A stretch of 58,021 nt of DNA, taken from positions 1-58,021 of the forward strand of contig CACJKA010000007.1 of assembly GCA_902593945.1 (NCBI GenBank), given 5' to 3'. Origin of the DNA: an uncultured Candidatus Poseidoniales archaeon. Its GTDB lineage: Archaea; Thermoplasmatota; Poseidoniia; Poseidoniales; Thalassarchaeaceae. The notes under the pieces are model-generated. The model did not search any database, had not been told where the DNA came from, and saw only the letters and a list, made by a program, of their open reading frames with translations. Made by a program: the position numbers and the translations under genes. The stretch's first letter is position 1; every line of letters starts with the position of its first letter. Below are positions 9,105 through 19,200 of this stretch, piece by piece.

Positions 9105-10805
9105 TTATATCATTTCGGACATTGCAATTTTGACTTCTTTAATCAATGAATTGAGATGTTTTTCATCGAAGCCAAGTTTTAATTCAGCAGCTGCAAACAA
9201 ATCTGGCAAAGTTTTTGTATTTCCTAGTTCCATTGCATTAGAATAGTCTATCAATGCCTTTTCGGGATCTTTCCTATGAGTTTGCCAAAGTTGTAATGCT
9301 CCTAATTGCGCTATACCGTATTCAACATAATAGAATGGCACTCCATACAAATGTCCTTGTTGTTGCCAAGATAATTCACGGAATTCTTCATTACCGTTCC
9401 AATTCATATCTGAACCAAATTTTTCTCTAAGTGACAACCAATATTCTTTCCTTTCATCTCTAGTATGGTCTGGATTAGCATATATCCAATGCTGGAATGC
9501 ATCTATTGTGGCAATCCATGGTAGTAAGTATACTACGCCCTCCAAATGAGAAATTCTTGCTCTGTTCACCTCGTTACTATTTTCATAGAAAATTCCCCAT
9601 TCATCCTGAGTTAATAATTCCATTGACATCGATGCAACTTCTGCAAACTCTATTGGATAGTTTCTTTCATCAATTAAATCTAGATGGCCACAATAAAGTG
9701 AATGGAATGCATGTCCTGATTCATGAATCATAGTTTCTAAGTCTCCTTGTAAACCTGCAGCATTCATAAATATGAATGGTACTCGGCTTTTCTCTAAGTA
9801 ATACTGATATCCTCCAGGTGCCTTGCCTTTTCTAGTCTCTAAATCTAATGTATCCATTTCAACTAATTTATCAAATTTATTTCCTAAATCTTCTGACATA
9901 TTATGAAATAATTGAGATAATTTTGTAACCATTTCTTGTACCGATTCAAATGGCTTCAGAGGTCTTTCCCCACTAATATCCGGACCACTCCCCGTCTTTT
10001 CATTTACGTCCCAAGGAGATAGCTTCTCTAAACCAAATGCAACACGTCTTTTCTCATTTATATCTTTAACAATAGGCATACAGACCTTTTCAATAGAATC
10101 ATGGAATGTCAAACAATCTTCTACTGAATAGTCAAATCGATGCATAGCTCTGAACATATAATCAGTATACGTATCAAATCCCGCATTAAGAGCAATTTGG
10201 TGTCGAATTTTTATTAATTCATCAAATATTTCAGAAAGATCTTCTGAATCATCCATCCATCTATTAACCATCGACTTCCAAGCTTTTTCTCTTTTCTCTC
10301 TGTCATTTGATTCTAAGAAAGCCTTCATTTCGGGAAAGGTTCTTTCTTTTCCTTCAAATTCAACAGTCATTGCCCCAGTAATTCCTTGAGCCTTAGTAAC
10401 AAGTTTAGTTTGTTCAACACCGAGTGGTATATTTTCTGTTCTAAATATCTCTATATCTGAAATTATTCCTCTAATCATTAAGGTATATCTTTCTGATAAA
10501 TCCTCAAGTGATGGATGTTCAGCAATTCTTCTATTTAGAGCATCAGAAAATTCAGAGAGTTTCGGCCTAACATTCTCCACAAAATATAAAAATTCATTCT
10601 TTTTCTTTTCATTTTCAGTATCACAAGTCATGCCAATGTAGAGTAAAGCACCAGTCTCAGAGATATGTTCTGCAAGATTTGACGAATCTGATATTGCCTT
10701 TTCTAGACAACTTGAACATGTCAATTCCCTGCTAAGCAAATCATTCACATATGGTTCAATATTTTCCCATTTAGAAGCATCAAAATCATCAGGAACAAAA
10801 GACAA
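9105..10805 (-). CDS. M3 family oligoendopeptidase (PepF-like)
   Basis: A zinc metallopeptidase of about 566 residues that would cut short peptides in the cytoplasm. The catalytic HExxH is in MIHESGHAFHS, and a downstream Glu-containing helix (FAEVASMSMELL) supplies the third ligand, as in M3 enzymes. Start choice: an open frame extends to 10895, but a TTG at 10805 has GAGGTG five bases upstream (10811-10816) and follows the upstream stop at once. The longer form would overlap the small Cys-rich gene by over 80 bases. It is the last gene of the cluster beginning with the thioesterase. Confidence 0.87.
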   Translation of the reverse strand: MSFVPDDFDASKWENIEPYVNDLLSRELTCSSCLEKAISDSSNLAEHISETGALLYIGMTCDTENEKKKNEFLYFVENVRPKLSEFSDALNRRIAEHPSLEDLSERYTLMIRGIISDIEIFRTENIPLGVEQTKLVTKAQGITGAMTVEFEGKERTFPEMKAFLESNDREKREKAWKSMVNRWMDDSEDLSEIFDELIKIRHQIALNAGFDTYTDYMFRAMHRFDYSVEDCLTFHDSIEKVCMPIVKDINEKRRVAFGLEKLSPWDVNEKTGSGPDISGERPLKPFESVQEMVTKLSQLFHNMSEDLGNKFDKLVEMDTLDLETRKGKAPGGYQYYLEKSRVPFIFMNAAGLQGDLETMIHESGHAFHSLYCGHLDLIDERNYPIEFAEVASMSMELLTQDEWGIFYENSNEVNRARISHLEGVVYLLPWIATIDAFQHWIYANPDHTRDERKEYWLSLREKFGSDMNWNGNEEFRELSWQQQGHLYGVPFYYVEYGIAQLGALQLWQTHRKDPEKALIDYSNAMELGNTKTLPDLFAAAELKLGFDEKHLNSLIKEVKIAMSEMI

Positions 10806-10809
10806 TTTT

Positions 10810-11058
10810 TCACCTCTTATTGATAGATTTTGGACCAACAGGTAAGTGATATTCGTCACGAGAATATTTAGCAAGTTTCCAGAAAGTAACTGCATTTTGT
10901 ACCTTCTCTCTTATTGCATCTAAATCTGGATGGTCTGGATTCTCCTGTTGAATCCAACAAGCAGTACAGTATCTTTTCCCTTTGTAATTAAGATAGTTTC
11001 CCGGAGTGCAAACTATCTCACAGTATGAGCATTTTCCGTAGCCATAGTACTTCGCCAT
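10810..11058 (-). CDS. Small Cys-rich (zinc-ribbon-like) protein
   Basis: This 82-residue protein starts MAKYYGYGKCSYC and has two CxxC pairs separated by 15 residues (CSYC and CTAC) plus one extra Cys, enough for a single zinc knuckle. A charged helical region follows. No named family is recognised. It sits between cgi121 and the M3 peptidase gene on the same strand. Its stop is four bases before the peptidase start, and the peptidase's Shine-Dalgarno lies over the end of this gene, so the two are probably co-translated. Confidence 0.7.
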   Translation of the reverse strand: MAKYYGYGKCSYCEIVCTPGNYLNYKGKRYCTACWIQQENPDHPDLDAIREKVQNAVTFWKLAKYSRDEYHLPVGPKSINKR

Positions 11059-11123
11059 AATATCTCTATTCCTTGCTCAAGGATTTTGCATATCAGTTTG
11101 TCCCTCTACAATCTTCCTTTAGA

Positions 11124-11684
11124 TCACACATTGGATGAAATTAGATGTAGAAGAAAGCATTCTTCCAATGACTTTGTTTCGTTAATCTCATTTTCATATT
11201 TTATTCTTTTAAGCCCTTCTAATGTAGGTCTGGGCCTTTGTATAATCAAAGCACCATTCATACGCTCAATTAGATTATTCGCCTCTAATTCATGAAGATT
11301 ATAGGCTTCGCGATTAATAGTATTTTCATCAATATTTTTGCTTATTTCAATTTCAGGGAGCCTTACAATCCATGCAGAATGGTCGTTATTTCTAATTCCT
11401 GCATTTTCAAAGGCTATCCTAACTTGATGAGTCCCTGAGATAATTCTTAGGAACTCGGCATCTGGGCTATTTGCAACCATTTTTCCTTTAACTTGATTTC
11501 TTTTCATAGAATACCAAGCGGTCCAAAGATGTTTTTCACTTGCAGCAACTTCAAAAGCTAGCAATATCCATTTATCATCAGGCCTTAGATTATTAAAAGA
11601 CGATAAAATTTCCTTGAAATCTTCTATTTGTGTATCAAATTTGATTCCCCATGCTGGGAACCATGGCATCTGGTCTCGAATCAC
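11124..11684 (-). CDS. cgi121: KEOPS complex subunit Cgi121
   Basis: Cgi121 is the accessory subunit of the KEOPS/EKC complex, which makes the t6A modification on tRNAs reading ANN codons; it binds the Bud32 kinase and tRNA. This 186-residue protein has the family pattern of an N-terminal AFEVAASEKHLWTAW helix, then a FLRIISGTHQVRIAFENAGI segment (about 83-103) corresponding to the conserved 'sgTrQi..Ai...Gi' region. It lies directly downstream of hel308, an arrangement I recall from other euryarchaea. The start could be GTG 11684 or ATG 11669; neither has a clear Shine-Dalgarno. Confidence 0.75.
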   Translation of the reverse strand: MIRDQMPWFPAWGIKFDTQIEDFKEILSSFNNLRPDDKWILLAFEVAASEKHLWTAWYSMKRNQVKGKMVANSPDAEFLRIISGTHQVRIAFENAGIRNNDHSAWIVRLPEIEISKNIDENTINREAYNLHELEANNLIERMNGALIIQRPRPTLEGLKRIKYENEINETKSLEECFLLHLISSNV

Positions 11685-11726
11685 TGTATGCGGCGACGAG
11701 GTTCAATTCAATAATGATTCTAATAA

Positions 11727-14327
11727 TTATGTACGTCGTTTAGTTTCTGCAGCATTTTTGACTACCTTCTCTACTAGTTTCATACTCCATCCTCTTAATT
11801 CTGAGAGTTTAATCTTATCATTTTCTGTCAATAATGCAACATCTTTAACATTTGAGACGCCTAATTTTTCTACCATTTCCCTTGCTCTAACTCTTCCTAT
11901 CCCTCTCAACGATACTAACGAAATTAGCTCAGATTTACAACCGTACCTCATTCTTCTATATGTCTCATCAATTGCCTCAAATAGTACACGATGTGATTCT
12001 TTATCCATTCTTGATAATTCTTCATCTTCCATTAGAATTATTCTAGTAGAGTAAAGTAACCATTCTGCTAAATCAACTCTACTTCTCAAATCTCCCGGTT
12101 GAACATTCCATTCAGTTTCTAAATCATTTATACTAACTTCTTCTATCCAAGATTGTAAAACCAGCGCCCCTTTCATTCTCCTTTCATCATCTAAATCCAC
12201 ACTCTCTGTTAGCAATTCTCTTTCATGTCCAAACAGTGCATCTTGTATTTTCTCCAGATCTTTCTTTTGCGGCCACAATGGTATGAAATCTGGAGTACAT
12301 GTGACTAAATGTAATAGACTAAAGGGAGAAATTTGCCTTTCCACATTAATTCCTGTTAAGATTTCCATTGCATTAGTTAATCCTTCCTTCAGTATCTTAC
12401 CTGAGACCGGATTTAGATATAATTTTGAGATTCTTAATCCTAAAGAAGTGGCCGAATATACCATTGTGGGAGGGTCTGGAGTCTGATTTTCTTCAACTTC
12501 ATAATTGCTTGCTTTCTTGAATCCAAAGATTGCTGGTCCTTTTCTTGGAGCCATATCTGAGATTTTTCTTTGATAATTATCACTAAGATTAACTCCTGAT
12601 ATTTTTGTTGCAGATTCAGCCCAAGTTGGGACCTCATCATCCCAATTTTCTTCCGATTCTTTACCACTTTTTTCTTTTAGGATTCTCTCCTTTATTTCGT
12701 CAGATTCTCCTTCTTTCCTTATCATATCATTTTCGAAAAGCCATTTAATTACTTTATCAATCTGATTTTCAAGATGTTCAGATTCCAAATGTGTCGATAA
12801 GAATGTTTTACTGAAAAATTTCCCTAAAGAATCCCTGTCATTCATGTCAGTTGTTGCGATTAATGATAAAATATGAGTTAATAATGCAGGGTCATCTTCT
12901 GCATTTAGAGCGTTAGGATTAGCTAATTTTGAAGTGACTTCTTCAGGTTCGCTTAGAAGAAAGTGTTCCACATTTCTTATTTCTTCATTCTGATTCTTCG
13001 AGACAATCCAGGCATCGCCTTTCTTGTCATATTTTGGCCTACCAGCTCTTCCTAACATTTGTTTTATTTCCATAATTGGCATAGGCATATTCCTACTTGC
13101 GGTTGCACTCCATCTTTTGACATCTCTAATTATTACTCTTCTGGCCGGTAAATTAACTCCCTGGGCTAGAGTTGGAGTTGCGACTATACAAAATATATCT
13201 CCATTTTTGAATAATTCTTCTACCTTTTTTCTATGTTCATTACTTAGTCCTGCGTGATGGAAGGCAATTCCTCCTTTAATTGAGTTAGATAATTTCTTTC
13301 CTAAAGGAGATGAGTTTTCATTTTGATTAATCGTTTCTGCAATATTATTTAATTTAACAAATCTATCTCCATTGTCAAAATTTGGCTCATTCTTAACACG
13401 ATTTAATACATGTTTCGATAATTCTCTAGCTTCTTTCTGAGAACCTTTTCTCGAATTAACAAAAATTAATAATTGCCCATTTTCAGAAATTGTATCGTCC
13501 AGTGCTGCTTGCAAGGTTTTTTCTTTTTTCCCATTTATAATTCTTGGTTCAGGCCATTTTTCACCGCCTTTCCCATCAATTCTGTGTACCTTTACTTGTA
13601 ATTCTGTCAAAGTTCCTGAATGAAGACTAACTGGTCTCCAATCTGATTGAATTAATTCTGCCCCTAACCATTTTGCTAATTCTTCACAGTTACCTACAGT
13701 TGCAGAAAGAGCAATAATCTGTGCCTCTGGTTTCTTATGCCTTATTCTAGAAATTAACACTTCCAATGTCGGTCCTCTAGAATGATCATGCAATAAATGA
13801 AATTCATCAGTGATAATAATTCCAATATTTGAAATTAGATTTGATCTATTCCTAAATAAAGAATCTAATCTCTCACTTGTACAAACTAAAATATCTGAAT
13901 CTTCTATTGAACTAATTTCTCCGGATCTATCTCCTATGGCCAGTGCTACTTTTAGCCCTACAACGTCAGCAATTTCTTTCAATTCCTCATATTTCTCACT
14001 AGCTAATGCCTTAAGAGGAACTACGTAAATGGCTTTTTGATTAATTAAATCATGTTTTAATCTATGAACTATAGCCAAATGTGCAACAAGTGATTTCCCA
14101 CTAGCAGTTGGAATAGTCAACATTAGATTTTTCCCATTTAGTGCCAGAGGCAAAGCTTCCTGTTGAGGAGGGTATAATTCTTTAATTCCCCATTTATTTC
14201 CTAAAAACTTGACGATATCTGAAGATAATCCCAGATGTTCGATAGCCCTTTTTGAGCCTCCGCTAGAGTGCGCCACAAACATTCTCATAATCGGCCGTTC
14301 TAAAGGATGCCGTGTCGTTAATTCCAT
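11727..14327 (-). CDS. hel308: Hel308-type superfamily 2 DNA helicase
   Basis: Hel308 unwinds lagging-strand-type forks with 3'-5' polarity and works in replication restart. This 866-residue protein has Walker A in TIPTASGKSLVAHLA, a DEFH box in ITDEFHLLHD, motif III near ALSATVGN, motif V near TPTLAQGVNLP and motif VI in QMLGRAGRPKYD. A winged-helix and ratchet region follows, and a C-terminal helix-hairpin-helix segment (SLRGIGRVRAREMVEKLG) ends the protein. It is longer than most Hel308 proteins (about 700-750) because of charged inserts near residues 560-630. The start overlaps the thioesterase stop by ten bases; Met14 or Met16 are alternative starts. Confidence 0.92.
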   Translation of the reverse strand: MELTTRHPLERPIMRMFVAHSSGGSKRAIEHLGLSSDIVKFLGNKWGIKELYPPQQEALPLALNGKNLMLTIPTASGKSLVAHLAIVHRLKHDLINQKAIYVVPLKALASEKYEELKEIADVVGLKVALAIGDRSGEISSIEDSDILVCTSERLDSLFRNRSNLISNIGIIITDEFHLLHDHSRGPTLEVLISRIRHKKPEAQIIALSATVGNCEELAKWLGAELIQSDWRPVSLHSGTLTELQVKVHRIDGKGGEKWPEPRIINGKKEKTLQAALDDTISENGQLLIFVNSRKGSQKEARELSKHVLNRVKNEPNFDNGDRFVKLNNIAETINQNENSSPLGKKLSNSIKGGIAFHHAGLSNEHRKKVEELFKNGDIFCIVATPTLAQGVNLPARRVIIRDVKRWSATASRNMPMPIMEIKQMLGRAGRPKYDKKGDAWIVSKNQNEEIRNVEHFLLSEPEEVTSKLANPNALNAEDDPALLTHILSLIATTDMNDRDSLGKFFSKTFLSTHLESEHLENQIDKVIKWLFENDMIRKEGESDEIKERILKEKSGKESEENWDDEVPTWAESATKISGVNLSDNYQRKISDMAPRKGPAIFGFKKASNYEVEENQTPDPPTMVYSATSLGLRISKLYLNPVSGKILKEGLTNAMEILTGINVERQISPFSLLHLVTCTPDFIPLWPQKKDLEKIQDALFGHERELLTESVDLDDERRMKGALVLQSWIEEVSINDLETEWNVQPGDLRSRVDLAEWLLYSTRIILMEDEELSRMDKESHRVLFEAIDETYRRMRYGCKSELISLVSLRGIGRVRAREMVEKLGVSNVKDVALLTENDKIKLSELRGWSMKLVEKVVKNAAETKRRT

Positions 14328-14794
14328 CTGTGATAAGCCGGGTGCCCTTCCTTTACTGCAACAAATAGGCCTTCTCCAGTAGCACAGATTTTCCCATTTG
14401 CCTCCAAAGTCATTGTGACATTTGCTCTATCATCATCCAATTCACTTACAATTGCAGTAATTTCTAATTTAGAATCTAGGGGAGTAGGTCTTTTGAGCTT
14501 TAGACTGAATGTTGCAGTTACGGTACATGGAGGAACAACATCTTGGTTTTGATCCATTAAAGCCATAGTTGCTGCCCAGTTGCCGTGACAGTCAAGTAAT
14601 GTGCTGATTATCCCTCCGTTTACAATCCCTGGAAATGCCTGATGTTCAATTTTAGTCTCAAATTCCATCTTAAGTCCATTTTCAGTTCTAAATGACTTAA
14701 TTTGTAAGCCTTTTTCGTTAGCAGGACCACAACCAAAACAGATACTATTAGGTGCGTATTTATCCTGTACTGATATGTCATGTTGATGTTTCAT
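14318..14794 (-). CDS. PaaI-type hotdog-fold thioesterase
   Basis: The 158-residue protein has the hotdog pattern of acyl-CoA thioesterases. CFGCGPANEKGL sits near residue 20, GIVNGGIISTLLDCHGNWA at about 56-75 (the catalytic-region helix with Asp and the preceding GG), and a beta-rich C-terminal half ends near GEGLFVAVKEGHPAYHRW. Such enzymes cleave CoA thioesters, but the substrate is unknown. It is the first gene of the minus-strand cluster with hel308 and cgi121, overlapping hel308 by ten bases. A functional link to these genes is not obvious. Confidence 0.8.
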   Translation of the reverse strand: MKHQHDISVQDKYAPNSICFGCGPANEKGLQIKSFRTENGLKMEFETKIEHQAFPGIVNGGIISTLLDCHGNWAATMALMDQNQDVVPPCTVTATFSLKLKRPTPLDSKLEITAIVSELDDDRANVTMTLEANGKICATGEGLFVAVKEGHPAYHRWN

Positions 14795-14859
14795 GTTCTC
14801 TCACATAGGGTGTAAGGAATTGAATGATTCCATAAGTCCATATCAGACTATCTTAATTT

Positions 14860-16233
14860 ATGAACCTCTTCCGAGAGTCGTTGTCTGCTACCGATGATGA
14901 AGATAAATCGCCGTCTACGGCTAAAAAAAAGTCTCCTGCGCCACGTAAAAATAGGCGCCGGCACAAGCCTCTTAAAGTTGCCAATCAGCTATCTCCAAAA
15001 CGCCGTAAAGAAATTGAAAAGGCATTTGAGCGTAAATCACCTTCACCCAAGAAATGGTCTAGAGAGAGTGGTCCAAAAACTCATTTATTTGACAGGAAAA
15101 GAATAAAACCTGGGAGTATTAGGAAAATTGATTTCAACCTTTTAGACGTAGAAATTGGAGATTCTTGGCCTATACCAATAACAATTATTCATGGTTCTAG
15201 ACCCGGCCCTGTAGTTACAATATTAGGGGCAGTACATGGAAATGAACTTGTGGGACCTCTGGCTTTGACATATCTTTGCGGCCCTAATTTTATTGGTCCA
15301 GGAGAAGATATTGATCCTTCTATGTTATCGGGAACAATCAGAATAATTCCAATAATTAATCTCCCAGGATATCGCCGTCAAAGTCGAAAATTCCCTGATG
15401 GCCGAGATCTGAATAGAAATTTTCCAGGCAACAGAGAAAGTAATACAACTTCTAGAATTGCGAATCGTATATGGGAATCTATTATTCAAACTTCTGATCA
15501 TATAATTGACCTGCATACAGCGGCACCCGGAAGAACAAATATGCCCCAAATTAGGGCTAATCTAGCTCATCCTGAGAGTAATAGAATGGCTAGGTCTTTC
15601 GGTATAGAAACAATCCTAGATAATGAAGGGCCCAAGGGTTCTCTTAGAAGAGCTGCAAATAGATCAGGCATTGGTTGCATTACTTATGAGGGAGGTGGTT
15701 CTAATGAAGCAGACCCAGAATCTGTTCAAGTAGCAATTTATGGAGTTCTGAATGCCCTTAGAAGTTTGAGAATGATTCCAGGATATCCTAATCGACCCCA
15801 TTTTAGAATCCTAGCATCTGGTTCTGTTTGGATTAGATCTGATCAAGGAGGTTTATTGGACATATTAGCACCTGCTGGTAGTTTTGTAGATGATGGAGAA
15901 GTTGTAGCTACAATTACAGATCCTGAAAGACCAGGTATTAGTCATGATGTTTATTCGCCAAGTAAAGGATTATTAATTTGTACTGCTACTCATCCATTTG
16001 TTACTGCTGGAACTCCTATAGGGCATTTATTACCAATGAAATCTGGCATAAGAACTCTCCAAAAAAGGCTTGATGAAGAAGGTTGTTTGATTATCAGTGG
16101 TTCTGATGGCGAACCTCCATGGAGAGAAGATGATGATGTAGAAGATATTTCAGTTGAAGGCGAATGGTCGGGTGGGAATCCAGATGCTGAATGGGGGCAA
16201 AATGAACACCCCTCACCAGAAGAAGAGTCATGA
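14860..16233 (+). CDS. Succinylglutamate desuccinylase/aspartoacylase family hydrolase
   Basis: A 457-residue zinc hydrolase of the M14-related desuccinylase/aspartoacylase family (COG3608-like), which removes acyl groups from amino acids or acts on amide bonds. The zinc ligands are visible as His and Glu in GAVHGNELVG (near residue 127) and His in DLHTAAPG (near 218). The DLNRNFPG substrate-arginine motif lies between them. The N-terminal 75 residues are strongly basic and Pro-rich, unusual for the family and perhaps nucleic-acid binding. A C-terminal beta domain (310-405) is usual. The end is acidic. It is convergent with the subtilase gene, three bases apart. Confidence 0.8.
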   Translation: MNLFRESLSATDDEDKSPSTAKKKSPAPRKNRRRHKPLKVANQLSPKRRKEIEKAFERKSPSPKKWSRESGPKTHLFDRKRIKPGSIRKIDFNLLDVEIGDSWPIPITIIHGSRPGPVVTILGAVHGNELVGPLALTYLCGPNFIGPGEDIDPSMLSGTIRIIPIINLPGYRRQSRKFPDGRDLNRNFPGNRESNTTSRIANRIWESIIQTSDHIIDLHTAAPGRTNMPQIRANLAHPESNRMARSFGIETILDNEGPKGSLRRAANRSGIGCITYEGGGSNEADPESVQVAIYGVLNALRSLRMIPGYPNRPHFRILASGSVWIRSDQGGLLDILAPAGSFVDDGEVVATITDPERPGISHDVYSPSKGLLICTATHPFVTAGTPIGHLLPMKSGIRTLQKRLDEEGCLIISGSDGEPPWREDDDVEDISVEGEWSGGNPDAEWGQNEHPSPEEES

Positions 16234-16236
16234 TTC

Positions 16237-19200
16237 TTATTCTTCAATAATTCTCGAAGGAATATCTAATAATTCTACTTCCTCTTCTACTTTCTTACTC
16301 GGAATCGTAATCATTGGTATGGTTGCAGGTAGATTTGGTAATGATTCTTCATAAGCATTATTTTGTGTTTCTAAAAATGACAAATCAGGGGCAGAAGGCA
16401 ATTCTGTTTTTGTAAAAGAATAATCATATTCAATTTTATTTGAAGGGATACTATATGCAGTATATGCTTCTTCAAGACGTCTCTTACTCTTAATTCTCAA
16501 ATTAACAAATACACTTGCTATGATAATTGAAATCATCATTACAGATAATAATAAGATTCCTAAAACGCTAGTAAGGAATGATAACAAATTTTCGAATAAT
16601 GTTGGAGGCGGAATCCAAACAACCATATCGATTTCCCAAGTAAATTCTGTTGATACCCCTGAATCAACAATTGTAGCAGTAATTTGTTGGATACTTGTCC
16701 CATTTGAACATAGTAATATTGTTAAATTATCTTTATTCTTATCACATTCTAATTCATTTATTACTAATCTCGTACCTTTATTCGTAATGTTCTCAGATAG
16801 ATCATAATCTCCTATGTACCAAGTTATTTCTGTATTTACCTGTGATGGGATATTATTTAGTCCAAATATTAGCGTCTCATTAACTGCATCCCAGTTGTAT
16901 ACAACTTGGTTACGTGGCACTATAAGGACCAGATTTTCTCTTTTCAGATTGTCATCAACTAATTCATTACAATCGTCGTCTAAATCATTCCATAATTCAA
17001 TCGAACTAGGATTAATTTCTGCGTCTAGGTCATTACAATCTTCAAAGTCATAATATCCATCATTATCATTATCAAAATTAAATATCAGAGGATTGGACAT
17101 TTTAGTTAGGACTTCTACTCCATCATTAATCCCGTCCCCGTCCGTATCTTCGTCATTATAATCAGAAGTGATGTTATGGTACTCTTCGAAGTCTGAAAGC
17201 CCGTCATTATCAGAATCAATTGTATAGAAGTCCTCATCAATTTCTCCATCGCAATCATTGTCTTTATTATCTAGCATTTCAATTAATGATGGTGAAATCT
17301 CAATGTCACCGTCATCACAATCTTGGAACCAGTACCAACCATCACCATCACTATCTTCATCATATACTAGAGGGTTAGCACCCAATTCAGCATATGTATT
17401 AACTTCAATTCCATCTGGTAAACCATCATTATCGGTATCACCATCATTAGGGTTAGTAGAAATGAAATAATATTCATCATAGTCTGATAGGCCATCAGAA
17501 TCAGTATCTAAATCTATAAAATCTTCATCCACTTCATCGTCACAATCATTGTCAATTGAGTCTAAAGCTTCAGATAGGCCTGGTGACCTAAGGATATTAT
17601 TGTCGTCACAGTCTTCAAACCAATACCATGTATCGCCGTCCATATCTTCATCAAAAATTAATGGATCTGCTCCTAAATCTGAATATAGATTCACTTCCGA
17701 ACCATCATTCAGTCCATCACCATCGGTGTCTGCATTTCTGTAATCTGTATTATGTATATGATATTCTGGCCAGTCCTTTAGTCCATCGTTGTCTCTGTCA
17801 GTAAAATTAAATCCTTCATCAATTAAATTATCGCAGTTATCATCAAATCCATTTAATTTTTCTGGTTTTCCAGGGTTTATCTCTGCATCTTGGTCGTTAC
17901 AATCATTGAAATGATAATATAAATCCGAGTCTTCATCTGCATCAAAAATTAGTGGATTACTCTCCCAAAGATTGATTTCAGCACCATCATTTAACCCATC
18001 ACCATCAGTATCTTCATTATTTGGATTTGTTTGATAAACTGATATCTCTATTGAATCAGATAATCCATCTAAATCTGTATCAGCCATTGTCGCATTTGTA
18101 AAATATACAAATATTTCATCATAATCATTTATTCCATCGGAATCTGTGTCTTCATTGTAAGGGTCTGTACCCCAAATTAGTGTTTCATTTTCATTTGATA
18201 TCCCATCGTCATCATAGTCTAAATCTATGTTCATGCCATGTATTATCATTTGCCATGAATTTAGTGTCCCTGATGTTCCTGAAGTAGTATCTCTTATCTT
18301 CAACTTCCAAGTTCCTAAACTGCTTTCATCCCAGTGGTGCACTGTATTAAACATCCAATTAGAATAATCATTGCCTCCATCATTGTGTTCTTCAGCCAGC
18401 CACGATTGAGTTCCATTCGGAGATTCTAGTACTATATCTAAGTCTCCTCTATTAGAGTGATCAATATCTACTACTACATCTATACTCTCCAAACTAATAT
18501 CATCTGTAATTTGAACATCAAATTCACTCCATGAGTTTGTTGATGTAGGAATTGTGAATGATGGCGAATAGGGTCCGAATGTTAGATTTAATTCTTCATC
18601 CACATTAGTCCAATTTTCTGCCAATGAGACGGCACTACCAGCATCTATTGCTCCAAATCCATATTTATGTGATACATCATGTCCAGCATCATTAATTTCC
18701 CAGCTTGAATCATTTGGATCATTCATTCTTGCGCTATTGACTAATATATGCTGCACATCCCTCCAAGTTAGGTTTCCATTCGCATCCAGTATCAAAGCAA
18801 TTACTCCTGCAGCTAAAGGAGTCGCGCTAGAAGTTCCTCCAAAGTTATTTGTTACATTTCCATTATCATAACCCGCATCATCTGATGCCGTATCAGGATC
18901 ATCATGAATATCTGTAGTAGTTATTCCTTCTCCGTCACCATTGGAATGGGCTGCTACTAAGATACTAGCTCCTGGTTCGGAGTAATATGATTGTTCACCA
19001 TAATGAGTAATAGCCGAAACAGCGATAGTAAATCTACTATTTGCCCACCCATCATAATTCGCATTATCATTACTTGTGAGTCCGTTACCTGCCGCCCATG
19101 TAATGATATTTCCTAATCCATTTCTGCCATCGTAAGCATCATTTTCAAATGCTGCTAGCATTAATGGCCCCGGAGCGTCTAATGTTTGCCCGTTATCGCT

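Noticed and set aside
10806-10895. Upstream extension of the M3 peptidase frame to 10895
   Set aside because: It overlaps the small Cys-rich gene, lacks a family match, and a TTG with a strong Shine-Dalgarno at the right distance lies at 10805.
16960-18200. Regularly spaced repeated words that could look like a CRISPR array
   Set aside because: They are in-frame coding repeats of Asp-rich Ca-binding modules in the subtilase; repeat length and spacing vary and no cas genes are present.
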